NCBI GenBank assembly: GCA_004124385.1
Contig: SCKN01000004.1
Span: 108,813 to 172,812, forward strand
Source: Fidelibacterota bacterium
GTDB lineage: Bacteria > Fidelibacterota > Marinisomatia > Marinisomatales > TCS55
DNA length: 64,000 nucleotides
Direction of reading: 5' to 3'
Shown here: positions 27,125 through 37,239 of the stretch, piece by piece
How the letters are laid out: the number at the start of each line of letters is the position of its first letter
Position numbering within the stretch: position 1 is the stretch's first letter
The notes under the pieces: model-generated
What the model saw: only the letters and a program-made list of their open reading frames with translations
What the model was told of the DNA's origin: nothing
Databases searched by the model: none
Made by a program: the position numbers and the translations under genes

Positions 27125-30100
27125 TGCAGTCAATCGAAAACCAGCTCAAGCATATTCGCCGAGCCGCCCTTTTAAACGATTTCCAAACTACAATTTGGAT
27201 TCTTTATTCTATTGGATTATGCTCTGTAATTACAGCCATATCGTTGGAAACCATTTTTTACTTTTCACCACAAATTCGATTTTTGTTATGGCAACTTGGC
27301 TTTTTGAGTGGGATGATTATTTTAATTAGCGTTGTTTTAGTTTATTTCCTTGCAATCAATAATCGGATTCATCGCTACCGCTGGTCAACTTTGGCAAGAG
27401 CGGCCGGTAGATTGGCATTTCCGAAAGAGGATACAATTATTAACGCATTACAATTGGAACGCAGTTTGGATGAAAGCACATCTAAACAATTAAGCAAATC
27501 TTTTGTGACGGATACTATTAAAAAACTTGATGATCTCAACGAAGCTGATTTGTTTCATTCTAAACGAGCTAAACAATGGAAATCATATTCTCTCATATTG
27601 CTTTTGGGAGGAGTTTTACTCTTTTCAATCAATTGGGATAATAGTGCCCAAGCTATTTTTCGCTGGTCCCATCCCCAAACATTTTTTCCTGTTCCACAAC
27701 CATTTGCAATTCAAAACCTATCCGGAAATATCAATCTTTTAGGCGGTGAGTCTGCTGAACTTGAATTTTCAGTAATGGGGGCAATTCCCGATTCATTATT
27801 TATCGATTTGCAGGCCTATGCCATATCTGATTCCAACCAACTCCTAACAGTTGTATACAAAGATAGTTCGGATAAATTTAAATTTATTTTGGATAATGTT
27901 TCTCAAGATTACCGTTATCGTGCATATTATACTGCAGTTCATTTTTGGGAAGTATGGAAGGAAATATCATCTCCATTCCATGCACTTTCTGTCACCGATC
28001 GTCCTGTAATGGAAGATCTGACAATTACACTTACACCTCCAACTTATACACAGTTAAAACCAACCATTCAAAAAGGCAACCAAGCCGATATTAGTGGATT
28101 GATCGGATCCAATGTCCATATTACACTACGCAGCAACCGCCCTTTAAAAAAAAGTGCACTCATTTTCAATTATGATGAATTACCCATGAACATTAATGGC
28201 AAAAAAGCCAGTGGTGATTTTATAATCAAAGAAGATGGACAATTAGCTATCCAGCTTCAGGACATTCGGGGAATTTCAAATAGAAATCCTATTCCATTTC
28301 ACATAACAGCAATCCATGATCTTTTGCCGGATATAACCGTATTTCAGCCTGAACGAGTAATTGAGTTAGGTAGCAACCAAAGCATAGCCATACATTTGAA
28401 AATTGAAGATGATTTTGGTTTTTCCAACTTGCAGGTTGTCTATGAAATCCATAGACCTGCATATATTTCTATGGATCCTCTACTATCATTATTCACGATC
28501 CCAATAGATGATCCGTTAAATATTAACCAGGATATAGCTCATCTGTGGCAATTAATAGAATTAGGTTTAATGCCTGAAGATGAAGTCCATTACCATTTTG
28601 AATTGTCTGATAATGATTTGATATCCGGCCCAAAGAAAACAGTCACAAAAGAATTTATAGCAAGACTACCGGGATTAGCTGAACTTTTCACAGCGTTTGA
28701 AAATGAAGAAGAAGCCTTACTAGAAGATATATATTATTCCAAAGAAGAACTGGAAGCCATCCGCGAAAATATGGAAAAACTTGAGCTTGATTTATTAAAG
28801 CAAGACAAATTAACCTGGGATCAGCAACAGGATTTACAGAAAATGTTGGAAGGCATTAAAGAAGAAATGAAAAAGATGGAGGAAGTGGCTGATGCTTTAA
28901 ATGCATTACAAGAATCAGCAGAAAAACATGATCTTTTTTCGTCTGATTTGTTAAAAAAGTTCAATCAACTTCAAAAATTAATAGACCAATTGCTTTCGGA
29001 AGATTTACTGAAAAACGTTCAAGATATGTATGAATTAATGGCGGAAATGGATCCCAATAAATTACAGGATGCGTTACAATCATTAACAGATAATATGGAA
29101 CATATAGAACAGGAGCTGGACAGGTTTATAGATATTTTTGAACGAATAAAAGCTGAACAGAAAATAGATGAATTGCGGAATCGTCTGGAAGCATTAGTCG
29201 AACAGCAGGAAAAGATTCATGATCGTATTGATCGTACAGATGAGCAAACAGATGCGTCTACTTTCTCTAAATTAAGCGAAGAAGAGCAGCGCCAAGTTGA
29301 AGAATTTTCAAACATCCGGAATGAAATGGAAGATGCTGCTGATGCTGTAGAAAAATTTCATGAAGAATCGTCTGAACGATTATTAGATCTAAAACGTGAT
29401 CCATTAATGAATCAAACATATGCAAACTTGCAACGAACGGTAAATCAATTGCGCAGACAGAATATGAATGAAGCAACTGAATACAGTCAGTCTGCTTTAG
29501 AAAATTTGCAGAGTATATTATCAGAAATGCAGGAGATTCAACAGGGTTTTCAATCTGCAACTACAAAAGAAATGTCTTCTAAATTTCAGCACGTAATGAG
29601 CGATATATTGCATTTATCCAAATCCCAAGAGCAATTACAAAGTGAAACTGAATCAATCCCATCACATTCTCCCAGATTAGGAGAAATGGCCAGTCGACAA
29701 CAAATGGTTCAAGATCAATTGCGTCAAATTATGGAACAGTTAATGGAATTATCCCGAAAAACGTTTGCTGTAACACCCGAAATTGGCAAAGGTATGGGAA
29801 TGTCTAATGCTATGATGCAAGAAGCAATAAATGCTTTGTCACAGCGAAATGGACGCGGTGCAGCAAAAAGCCAGCAACAAGCCATGAAATCATTGAATGA
29901 AACAGCCATGGCTATACATCAATCTATGAAACAGATGCGCTCATCCGGGTCTGCAAGCGGTTATGAACAGTTTTTGGAACAAATGAAAAAAATGGCAGGT
30001 CAGCAACAAGGAATAAATAATCAAAGTATGCAGTTGGCCATGGGGCAAATGGCCGCAGCTGCGCAACAAGGACTTTTGCAAAAACTACTGCGAGAACAAA

Positions 30101-30537
30101 GACAGGTTCGTAAATCTCTACGGAAAATGATGGATGAGATGCGGCAATCCGGCGAAAAAGGGCTCGGTAATATGGGTGGAATAGCGCACGAAATGGATGA
30201 AGTCCTTAAAGATTTAGAGCGCAGGAGAATTTCCAAAAAAACGGTTGATAAGCAACGGCGAATTCTCTCGCGCATGCTGGACAGTCAAAAATCCATGACT
30301 CAACGAGGTGAAAAAGAAGAGCGTAAAAGTGAAACGGCAACTGAAATATTGACCAGTGGCCCAGCTGGTTTACCCACTGATTTAGGACAGCGTCGAAGCC
30401 TTACTTTAGAAGCCATGAATCGCGCTCTTAAAGCTGGATATCCCCGGGATTATCAATCCATGATTCGTAGATATTTTAATGCCATCAGTGAAAATAATTT
30501 TATTACGTTGCAAACGGATACGTTGAATGCGAATTAA
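27124..30537 (+). CDS. DUF4175 large membrane/coiled-coil protein
   Basis: The protein has 1137 residues with two N-terminal membrane helices (about 23-45 and 54-80) and another near 154-172. A periplasmic beta-rich region extends to about residue 510. The rest is a very long glutamine- and methionine-rich helical and coiled-coil region (MAGQQQGINNQSMQLAMGQM and similar). The architecture matches DUF4175 proteins, large envelope proteins of unknown function. Its start overlaps the DUF4159 stop by one base and its end overlaps the TPR gene by 11 bases, so all are translationally coupled. A scaffold role at the envelope is inferred. Confidence 0.85.
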   Translation: MQSIENQLKHIRRAALLNDFQTTIWILYSIGLCSVITAISLETIFYFSPQIRFLLWQLGFLSGMIILISVVLVYFLAINNRIHRYRWSTLARAAGRLAFPKEDTIINALQLERSLDESTSKQLSKSFVTDTIKKLDDLNEADLFHSKRAKQWKSYSLILLLGGVLLFSINWDNSAQAIFRWSHPQTFFPVPQPFAIQNLSGNINLLGGESAELEFSVMGAIPDSLFIDLQAYAISDSNQLLTVVYKDSSDKFKFILDNVSQDYRYRAYYTAVHFWEVWKEISSPFHALSVTDRPVMEDLTITLTPPTYTQLKPTIQKGNQADISGLIGSNVHITLRSNRPLKKSALIFNYDELPMNINGKKASGDFIIKEDGQLAIQLQDIRGISNRNPIPFHITAIHDLLPDITVFQPERVIELGSNQSIAIHLKIEDDFGFSNLQVVYEIHRPAYISMDPLLSLFTIPIDDPLNINQDIAHLWQLIELGLMPEDEVHYHFELSDNDLISGPKKTVTKEFIARLPGLAELFTAFENEEEALLEDIYYSKEELEAIRENMEKLELDLLKQDKLTWDQQQDLQKMLEGIKEEMKKMEEVADALNALQESAEKHDLFSSDLLKKFNQLQKLIDQLLSEDLLKNVQDMYELMAEMDPNKLQDALQSLTDNMEHIEQELDRFIDIFERIKAEQKIDELRNRLEALVEQQEKIHDRIDRTDEQTDASTFSKLSEEEQRQVEEFSNIRNEMEDAADAVEKFHEESSERLLDLKRDPLMNQTYANLQRTVNQLRRQNMNEATEYSQSALENLQSILSEMQEIQQGFQSATTKEMSSKFQHVMSDILHLSKSQEQLQSETESIPSHSPRLGEMASRQQMVQDQLRQIMEQLMELSRKTFAVTPEIGKGMGMSNAMMQEAINALSQRNGRGAAKSQQQAMKSLNETAMAIHQSMKQMRSSGSASGYEQFLEQMKKMAGQQQGINNQSMQLAMGQMAAAAQQGLLQKLLREQRQVRKSLRKMMDEMRQSGEKGLGNMGGIAHEMDEVLKDLERRRISKKTVDKQRRILSRMLDSQKSMTQRGEKEERKSETATEILTSGPAGLPTDLGQRRSLTLEAMNRALKAGYPRDYQSMIRRYFNAISENNFITLQTDTLNAN

Positions 30538-32425
30538 ATTTTTCATTTTTATCATTTTGTTGTCCGTTTGCATAGCTCAAATCAACGTTCAAGCTTTAGA
30601 TAAAAGTGGTTTGGAAAATGCATTGTTAATGGAACGCAAAGGAGATCTGCTCGAAGCACAAATAATCTATGAATTAATTATGGAAACAAAGCCAAAAAAC
30701 AGGCAAACCTACAATCGATTAAAAAATATTTATAAACGAACAGGAAATTACAAGGCCGCAGCTGAATTAATTAGCAATTGGTTAATACATTCTCCCCATG
30801 ATCTGCAACAGCAAATTGAACTTGGAGACATTTATTATAGCAGCGGGAATCAGGAACAGGCAGAATATGTCTGGAATGCATTTATTCAACAGTATGGTCA
30901 AAACTCAAGTGCATACCGCATGTTGATACACACATTCAGCCGATTGGGGTTGGGTGAAAAAATGATAGAATTGGTTCATACAGGAAGAAAACAATTTTCC
31001 GATCCGGATTTTATGGCAATGGATATGGGGAACTATTATCAATCCAGACAACATATAGAAAAAGCGTTAACTGAATATCTAATTTTTGCTAAATACAACC
31101 CTCGTCAGCAAAAAATGATACTGGATAAAATATTAATATTTAGCGATGAAGAAGAGTCCATTCCCATCATTGAAAATCACCTTTTGAAAAGTACAGGTGA
31201 AGCTCCCGAGAATATTCACTATTTTCTTTCAGCTCTTTATTTCAAAGTGGGAAAATATGATGAATCTTTGCAGCAGCAATTGGCTATATCTGTAGATAAG
31301 CAAACTCGCTGGAAAGGTTTAAATACATTTGCAGAAAATTTGCGCAAAGAAAAACAATTTACCCTGGCTATTCAAGCTTATCAAATTTTGATACAGGAAA
31401 TTCGCAGAAATCCTAATGAAATAGAATCGAAAGAATTGGGAAAAGTTCTTTTAGGCCTTGGGCACGTCTATGAAGACCAAATCCTCCCTCATCAAATAAG
31501 CAATTCCCTAGTTTTAAACAGCATTAATAATGTGTTTTTCTCAAGCGGGTTTTATCAGGCAAATACAATTTCCATGGTCTCAATGGAGCAGGCAATTATT
31601 TTATATAACACAATTTTAAATGAACTTGAATCAACAACCTTTCCCCCCAAAGCTCACTATAGGTTAGGTGAAATCCAGTTTAAAGTCCTGCAGGATTTAG
31701 ACGGTGCATTACGGGCATATAATACTGCTTTATCATCTAATCCTGATCAAAAACTTGCTTTCAAAATTCACTCTAGCTTAATTGATCTGTTAATTGCAGA
31801 AGGTAAAATTAAAGAGGCACAATTTTATATCAACCGGCTTCCCTTAAAAATTGCAAAAGAGAATAAAACTCAAATCCTTATCAAATTCTTAAAAACTGCA
31901 CTGTTCGATGGTAAAATCGATAGTTCAATTATAATGATTGACAAATACATCATGGACTTAACGCCCATTAATATTTATTTCAATGACTTTATGGAATTGC
32001 AGTCAACACTCCATTCACATGTGACTGATGGATCTGAATCTGACAAGGAAGCTTTGCGTCATTATCTGTTGGGTGAAAAACTATTAGCACAAAATAAATT
32101 ATCAGAAGCAGTAACTGTATTCGCAAATATGCGTATAAATCAACCCACCTCAAAAATTACAATTACAGCTGCGGTCAGAGAAATATTCAGTCGTTTACAG
32201 CTGGGACAAACAATTGAATTAAAGCAAACATTGCAATGGTTAAATGAATCAGCGGATGGTGATAAAGGTCTTGTTCTGTCTGGGGAGATTTCTGAATTCA
32301 TTGAAAACGATGTTGATTCAGCAATTGTTTTTTATGAACAACTCTTACAAAACCATCCCAATTCATTAATGATAGAGCCTGTTCGTAAACATATCCGTAA
32401 ATTAAAATCTAATCTGGAAAGCTGA
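30527..32425 (+). CDS. Exported TPR-repeat protein
   Basis: The protein (632 residues) has a signal peptide (FFIFIILLSVCIAQ) and then tandem helical TPR-type repeats over nearly its whole length. Examples are LLEAQIIYELIMETKPKNRQ, NYKAAAELISNWLIHSP, DGALRAYNTALSSNPDQ and DSAIVFYEQLLQNHPNS. TPRs mediate protein-protein contact, and no catalytic motif is seen. It begins inside the end of the DUF4175 gene (11-base overlap) and its stop shares a base with the next gene. It is therefore probably the periplasmic adaptor of this four-gene operon. Confidence 0.8.
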   Translation: MRIKFFIFIILLSVCIAQINVQALDKSGLENALLMERKGDLLEAQIIYELIMETKPKNRQTYNRLKNIYKRTGNYKAAAELISNWLIHSPHDLQQQIELGDIYYSSGNQEQAEYVWNAFIQQYGQNSSAYRMLIHTFSRLGLGEKMIELVHTGRKQFSDPDFMAMDMGNYYQSRQHIEKALTEYLIFAKYNPRQQKMILDKILIFSDEEESIPIIENHLLKSTGEAPENIHYFLSALYFKVGKYDESLQQQLAISVDKQTRWKGLNTFAENLRKEKQFTLAIQAYQILIQEIRRNPNEIESKELGKVLLGLGHVYEDQILPHQISNSLVLNSINNVFFSSGFYQANTISMVSMEQAIILYNTILNELESTTFPPKAHYRLGEIQFKVLQDLDGALRAYNTALSSNPDQKLAFKIHSSLIDLLIAEGKIKEAQFYINRLPLKIAKENKTQILIKFLKTALFDGKIDSSIIMIDKYIMDLTPINIYFNDFMELQSTLHSHVTDGSESDKEALRHYLLGEKLLAQNKLSEAVTVFANMRINQPTSKITITAAVREIFSRLQLGQTIELKQTLQWLNESADGDKGLVLSGEISEFIENDVDSAIVFYEQLLQNHPNSLMIEPVRKHIRKLKSNLES

Positions 32426-33675
32426 TGAAACGATTTTTACTTTTTTGTTTTTTGGTACATTTTTCTTACAGCCAAAAATTATTGATCCCAATGGACATGG
32501 GGCAGCGCGATCATTTGAAAGCATACGGATTAACTTTTTGGATATTGGAAAATAATATCAATGTTGAATGGTTATTGAATTATCGGGGTGGAACGTTCAT
32601 GACAGATTCAAGTCCGGCAATTGAAAAAGAGTGTCGAATTCGCGGTATAAACTATGAACTGATTAACGCATCAGAAACCATGGCTATATACAGTCATATT
32701 GAACAAAATAACATGGATGTGGTTTTACTGGAGAAAGCGCCAAAAATTGCCATTTACACACCACCAAACAAGCAACCTTGGGACGATGCGGTTACGCTGG
32801 CCCTTAAATATGCAGAAGTCCCATATGAAACACTTTGGGATGAAGATGTTTTTCAAGGGAAATTAGAAAAGTATGATTGGCTGCATTTACATCATGAAGA
32901 TTTCACCGGACAATATGGAAAATTCTATCGCAACTATCATTCTGCACCTTGGTATATTCAACAGCAACGGGAATTTGAAGCCATGGCAACGCGACACGGT
33001 TTCCCCTCTGTTCATGAAGAAAAGAAAGGTGTAGCCAGGGCCATAAAAGCTTTTGTGGGTACGGGTGGTTTTCTCTTCGCCATGTGTAGTGCAACGGATT
33101 CGTATGATATTGCATTGGCTTCTGAAGGCGTTGATGCTGTTCATTCAGTATTTGACGGAACCCGCATTGATCCAAATGTTCAGAAAAAATTGGACTATTC
33201 AAAATCATTGGTTTTTACAGATTTTACCCTCATGTCCGACCCTATGATTTATGAATTTTCCGATATCGATTATCCGCCGAGTCATGCTCCTGTACTCCGC
33301 GGCGCAGAAGCTGACTATTTCACGCTCTTTGAATTCTCAGCTAAATATGATCCAGTCCCCTCTATGCTCACACAGAACCATGTTCCCGTTGTTAAGGGGT
33401 TTATGGGACAAACAACCGGTTTCCATCGCGACAGAATTAAACATCATATTGTTATCATGGGTGAAGACCCTACCACACCCCAGGTGAAATACATTCACGG
33501 AAATTTTGGTAAAGGGACTTATACTTTTCTCGGTGGTCATGATCCGGAAGATTACCAGCATTTTGTTGGTGACCCGCCGACAGATTTATCTTTGCACCGC
33601 AATTCACCTGGATATCGCTTAATCCTAAATAACATCCTTTTTCCGGCAGCCAGAAAAAAAGAACGTAAAACATAA
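32425..33675 (+). CDS. Secreted asparagine-synthetase-B-like protein of the DUF4159/4175 operon
   Basis: The protein (416 residues) has a signal peptide (MKRFLLFCFLVHFSYSQ). The sequence closely follows a conserved family in Bacteroidota often labelled 'asparagine synthetase B': HLKAYGLTFWILE, WLLNYRGG, EKAPKIAIYTP, PWDDAVTLALKYAE, YDWLHLHHEDFTGQYGKFY, GGFLFAMCSATDSYDIAL, YTFLGGHDPEDYQH and SPGYRLILNN. The label is misleading, because I see neither an N-terminal Ntn cysteine nor an ATP pyrophosphatase loop. The fold resembles class I amidotransferase-like domains, as in DUF4159. Export and operon position suggest an envelope function with its three upstream neighbours. Confidence 0.8.
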   Translation: MKRFLLFCFLVHFSYSQKLLIPMDMGQRDHLKAYGLTFWILENNINVEWLLNYRGGTFMTDSSPAIEKECRIRGINYELINASETMAIYSHIEQNNMDVVLLEKAPKIAIYTPPNKQPWDDAVTLALKYAEVPYETLWDEDVFQGKLEKYDWLHLHHEDFTGQYGKFYRNYHSAPWYIQQQREFEAMATRHGFPSVHEEKKGVARAIKAFVGTGGFLFAMCSATDSYDIALASEGVDAVHSVFDGTRIDPNVQKKLDYSKSLVFTDFTLMSDPMIYEFSDIDYPPSHAPVLRGAEADYFTLFEFSAKYDPVPSMLTQNHVPVVKGFMGQTTGFHRDRIKHHIVIMGEDPTTPQVKYIHGNFGKGTYTFLGGHDPEDYQHFVGDPPTDLSLHRNSPGYRLILNNILFPAARKKERKT

Positions 33676-33708
33676 AGACTGATTGTTTGATTGAATGACA
33701 AAACTTAA

Positions 33709-34659
33709 ATGAGATATTTAACTCCAACACTTTCAGATTTAGAAAAAGCAGCAGAGCGAATTGCTCCATTCGCTGAAATAACACCCATTTTAACGTGTTC
33801 GGCTATCAGTGAAATGGTGGGTGCTGAATTATTCTTCAAATGTGAAAATTTTCAAAAGGTAGGGGCCTTCAAATTCCGCGGTGCCTGCAATGCCGTTTTC
33901 AGTTTAACTGATGATGAAGCAGCCAAAGGTGTCGCAACACATTCATCAGGGAATCATGCTGCAGCACTTTCATTGGCAGGAAAACTACGCGGAATTCCCG
34001 TTTACATTGTTATGCCCAGCAATGCACCGGAAATTAAAAAACGAGCCGTAAAAGGATATGGCGGAAGAATTACATACTGTGAACCGACCTTAAGCGCCAG
34101 AGAAAGTACTTTGAAAATAGTCATTGAGAAAACGCATGCATTTGAAATTCATCCGTTTAATGATGAGCAAATAATCGCCGGCCAAGGCACTGCAACTTTG
34201 GAGCTTTTAAACACAATTCCAGATTTGGATGTTATTATTGCACCGATCGGTGGTGGCGGATTGATTTCCGGAACGTGTATTGCTGCAAAAGGAATAAACC
34301 CAAATATTACCATTATGGGCGCTGAACCCAAAGGAGCTGATGATGCGTACCTATCTTTAGCAAAGGGTGAAATTGTTCCCCAAACAAATCCCAACACTAT
34401 TGCAGATGGATTACTATCTTCATTGGGGAAAAAGACATTCCCCATTATTGCAGAACACGTTTCAAAAATTCTGACTGTCAGCGAGAAAAACATCATTCGA
34501 GCCATGAGGCTTGTTTGGGAACGGTTGAATATTATTATAGAACCATCTTCCGCAGTTGTATTAGCTGCATTGTTGGAGCATCCAGAAGAAAACAAGGAAA
34601 AGAAAGTTGGTTTAATCTTCTCCGGTGGTAATACAGATTTAGATCACCTTTATTGGTAA
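33709..34659 (+). CDS. PLP-dependent threonine/serine dehydratase or racemase
   Basis: This is a fold-type II PLP enzyme of 316 residues. The Schiff-base lysine is Lys55 in GAFKFRGACNA. The substrate loop is SSGNHAAALS and the phosphate-binding loop is GGGGLISG. IlvA/TdcB catabolic threonine ammonia-lyases and serine racemases share this layout. No ACT regulatory domain is present, so it is not the feedback-regulated biosynthetic IlvA type. Which reaction dominates cannot be decided from sequence. A GNAT acetyltransferase gene follows within five bases. Confidence 0.9.
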   Translation: MRYLTPTLSDLEKAAERIAPFAEITPILTCSAISEMVGAELFFKCENFQKVGAFKFRGACNAVFSLTDDEAAKGVATHSSGNHAAALSLAGKLRGIPVYIVMPSNAPEIKKRAVKGYGGRITYCEPTLSARESTLKIVIEKTHAFEIHPFNDEQIIAGQGTATLELLNTIPDLDVIIAPIGGGGLISGTCIAAKGINPNITIMGAEPKGADDAYLSLAKGEIVPQTNPNTIADGLLSSLGKKTFPIIAEHVSKILTVSEKNIIRAMRLVWERLNIIIEPSSAVVLAALLEHPEENKEKKVGLIFSGGNTDLDHLYW

Positions 34660-34663
34660 TGAT

Positions 34664-35095
34664 TTGATTATAATTCACGAAAACCAATTAGAAAATGCTA
34701 TCGCTCTTTCTATACAGATTCCTGAATTTGAACGACCGTATGAAATCGAAGAATACGAAAAACGTTTGAAAGGGAATCATTTAATTTTAACAGCTTATGG
34801 GGATGAAACTACATTTGGATTCAAAATTGGATATGACCGTTTTTCTGATGGTTCATTTTATAGCTGGATGGGTGGTGTACTTCCGGAATTTAGGAGACAG
34901 GGCGTTGCAAATACATTGGCTGATTACCAAGAAAATTGGGCAAAAGAGCAGGGTTATAAATCCATTAAATTAAAAACCAGAAATAAGCATGAGAGCATGA
35001 TTACCTTCGCCTTTGAACGTGGATTTGATATAATTGATTCTGAATCAAATGAAGATATCCGAGAAATGAGAATTTGGTTGGAGAAACATTTGTAG
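34664..35095 (+). CDS. GNAT family N-acetyltransferase
   Basis: The protein (143 residues) has the GNAT fold: FYSWMGGVLPEFRRQGVANTLAD holds the acetyl-CoA pyrophosphate loop (RRQGVA), and SIKLKTRNKHESMITFAFERGF is the usual late strand-helix. The acceptor substrate is unknown. No ATG is available in frame at the 5' end, so a TTG start at 34664 is used, just after the preceding stop. This start is plausible but not certain. Confidence 0.85.
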   Translation: MIIIHENQLENAIALSIQIPEFERPYEIEEYEKRLKGNHLILTAYGDETTFGFKIGYDRFSDGSFYSWMGGVLPEFRRQGVANTLADYQENWAKEQGYKSIKLKTRNKHESMITFAFERGFDIIDSESNEDIREMRIWLEKHL

Positions 35096-35128
35096 AGCGA
35101 GATATGCCTCGCCACTATAAATAAAATA

Positions 35129-35548
35129 ATGGTAATTCAAAATCAGATCATTTTACCTTCATTCCCGCGGGGATTTCATATTATTACAGACGAAATTGTA
35201 AAGGCAATTCCGGAGATAAAGGATATTTCTGCCGGTTTACTTCATGTTTTTATTCAACACACATCCGCATCACTGACCATTAATGAAGATGCAGATTCAA
35301 CGGTCCGAGACGATTTTGAATCGCACTTTAACCAAATGGTACCAGAGAATACGCCTTATTACCGTCATACTTTTGAAGGCTCCGATGATATGCCAGCCCA
35401 TTTGAAATCAGCCATTTTGGGGTCATCTGTGAGTATTCCCATCACGGACGGAAAACTAAATTTGGGAACGTGGCAGGGGATATATTTATGTGAGCACAGA
35501 AACCGTGGGGGAAGCCGCAAATTGGTGGTGACAATTCAAGGTGAATAG
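35129..35548 (+). CDS. YjbQ family protein (UPF0047)
   Basis: This 139-residue protein is of the widespread YjbQ family, once annotated as having a secondary thiamine-phosphate synthase activity. FPRGFHIITDEI, GLLHVFIQHTSASLTINED, PYYRHTFEGSDDMPAHLKSAILGSS and LGTWQGIYLCEHRNRGG are diagnostic. The true cellular role is unsettled. It overlaps the start of cysK by eight bases. Confidence 0.93.
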   Translation: MVIQNQIILPSFPRGFHIITDEIVKAIPEIKDISAGLLHVFIQHTSASLTINEDADSTVRDDFESHFNQMVPENTPYYRHTFEGSDDMPAHLKSAILGSSVSIPITDGKLNLGTWQGIYLCEHRNRGGSRKLVVTIQGE

Positions 35549-36473
35549 AAAAGTAACCAATGCACTTGGGGCGATTGGGAATACACCCATCGTGAAACTA
35601 AACAAAGTCGTTTCTGACCACGCGGCGGATGTATGGGTGAAGTTAGAGGGTGGAAATCCCACCGGTTCATACAAAGACCGTATGGCCTTGGCCATGATTG
35701 AAGGTGCGGAAGCTCGTGGTGAGCTCAAACCAGGAATGACCGTGGTAGAATATACCGGTGGCAGTACAGGTTCCGGATTGGCATTTGTGTGTGCTGTGAA
35801 AGGGTTTGATTTTCATGTGATTTCTTCTGATGCGTTTTCTAAAGAAAAATTGGATAACATGCGGGCTTTCGGAGCCAATTTGGAAGTGATTCACAGTCCG
35901 TCTGGAAAGATCGATTCGAATCTCATTAATCAAATGATTGACCGGGCAAAAGAATTAGCAGAAAGAGACGATTATTATTTCACTGACCAATTGAACAATT
36001 CGGATATTATTAAAGGATTTGAGATCATGGGACGTGAGATATTAGAGCAAATGGAAAACCCAATAGACGCCTTTACCTGTTCTGTGGGTACCGCAGGTAC
36101 TATCATGGGCGTATCGAATATCTTATTTAATTCCAGGCATCATACGAAAATCGTTGCATTAGAACCGGCTTCAGCGCCCTATTATTCTAAAGGTAAATCA
36201 GGCGGGAAACATCATGTGGAAGGGATTGGCTTTGGATTTGAACTACCCCTTTTGGATAAAAATAATTACCATGAAGCACGGGGCATTGATGAAGGTGAGG
36301 CCCGAGAAATGGTACGGCGACTTGCAAAAGAAGAAGGTATTTTTGCCGGCACATCCAGTGGAATGAATGTGGTGGGCGCTATTCAGCTTGCAGAAGAATT
36401 GGGAGAAGGGAAATCGGTAGTTACGGTTGCTGTGGATACGGGATTGAAGTATCTTGATGGAGATTTGTTCTAA
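35541..36473 (+). CDS. cysK: Cysteine synthase family PLP enzyme
   Basis: This O-acetylserine sulfhydrylase-type enzyme of 310 residues makes cysteine from O-acetylserine and sulfide. Lys45 in NPTGSYKDRMALAM is the PLP lysine, and TGGSTGSGLAF is the substrate loop. SVGTAGTIMGV binds the PLP phosphate. The start is GTG at 35541, inside the end of yjbQ. Cystathionine beta-synthase-like activity cannot be excluded. It is tail to tail with a persulfide dioxygenase-like gene on the other strand, which would put sulfide use and persulfide oxidation side by side. Confidence 0.88.
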   Translation: MNRKVTNALGAIGNTPIVKLNKVVSDHAADVWVKLEGGNPTGSYKDRMALAMIEGAEARGELKPGMTVVEYTGGSTGSGLAFVCAVKGFDFHVISSDAFSKEKLDNMRAFGANLEVIHSPSGKIDSNLINQMIDRAKELAERDDYYFTDQLNNSDIIKGFEIMGREILEQMENPIDAFTCSVGTAGTIMGVSNILFNSRHHTKIVALEPASAPYYSKGKSGGKHHVEGIGFGFELPLLDKNNYHEARGIDEGEAREMVRRLAKEEGIFAGTSSGMNVVGAIQLAEELGEGKSVVTVAVDTGLKYLDGDLF

Positions 36474-36479
36474 AAAAAC

Positions 36480-37172
36480 CTAATCCTTTGGGCCACAGCT
36501 CATATTTGCTGGAACAGCAATATCAAATTTACGTGGGTAAGGACGTTCTTTCCTTTTTTCTGATTCTATAAACTCCTCTTCTTTTATCACATCGCCCACA
36601 TTGGGATTCCATTGTCGTTCTTCACCAATTGTTGAAACTGTTAGTCCTTCATAATTATGGGCTGGGTAAACCAACGTTTCGTCCGAATATGTAAAAAGTT
36701 TGTTTTTACAACTAGAGTATGTATCCTTTGCTGAACCACCTTGGAAGTCCGTTCTCCCCGTTCCCCCAATAAATAGAGTATCTCCTGTAAATAGTTTATC
36801 ATCTATATAATATGTTATACTTCCTTTTGTGTGTCCTGGAGTATGGATTGCAGTTATATTTTCTTTTCCTAAATTTATTTGATCTCCATCATCTAACAAG
36901 ACATCCGCACCCTTTACTCCAGATTTAGATCCAAAGTAAATTTTAACATTCATATAATGTCTTATTTTGTTTGCTGCCGTAATATGATCAGCATGCACAT
37001 GGGTTTCCAGAACGCCAACAAGTGTAAGTCCTAATTTTTTAATCAGCGTTGTATCTCGAGTGAAATTTTCTAGGACGGGATCAATAATGACAGCTTCTTT
37101 TGATTCATCATCAAATATTAAGTACGTATACGTACAGGTGCCTTGATCAAATAATTGTCGTGTTTTAATCAT
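36480..37172 (-). CDS. MBL-fold persulfide dioxygenase-like protein (ETHE1 family)
   Basis: The metallo-beta-lactamase fold hydrolase/oxygenase has 230 residues. Metal ligands are visible in ETHVHADHI, HTPGHTKGSI, FTGDTLFIGGTGRTDF and YPAHNYEG. These forms are characteristic of ETHE1/SdoA persulfide dioxygenases, which oxidise glutathione persulfide to sulfite, and less so of glyoxalase II. No rhodanese domain is fused. The stop faces the cysK stop six bases away. Confidence 0.85.
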   Translation of the reverse strand: MIKTRQLFDQGTCTYTYLIFDDESKEAVIIDPVLENFTRDTTLIKKLGLTLVGVLETHVHADHITAANKIRHYMNVKIYFGSKSGVKGADVLLDDGDQINLGKENITAIHTPGHTKGSITYYIDDKLFTGDTLFIGGTGRTDFQGGSAKDTYSSCKNKLFTYSDETLVYPAHNYEGLTVSTIGEERQWNPNVGDVIKEEEFIESEKRKERPYPRKFDIAVPANMSCGPKD

Positions 37173-37239
37173 TTTAAATTCCTTACCTATACCAAACAGT
37201 TCTTTAATTTAAAATGGGGGTGTTTCAAAAGATTACACA

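Noticed and set aside
34149..34595. 148-codon minus-strand frame
   Set aside because: It is antisense to the PLP-dependent dehydratase gene, whose motifs are complete.
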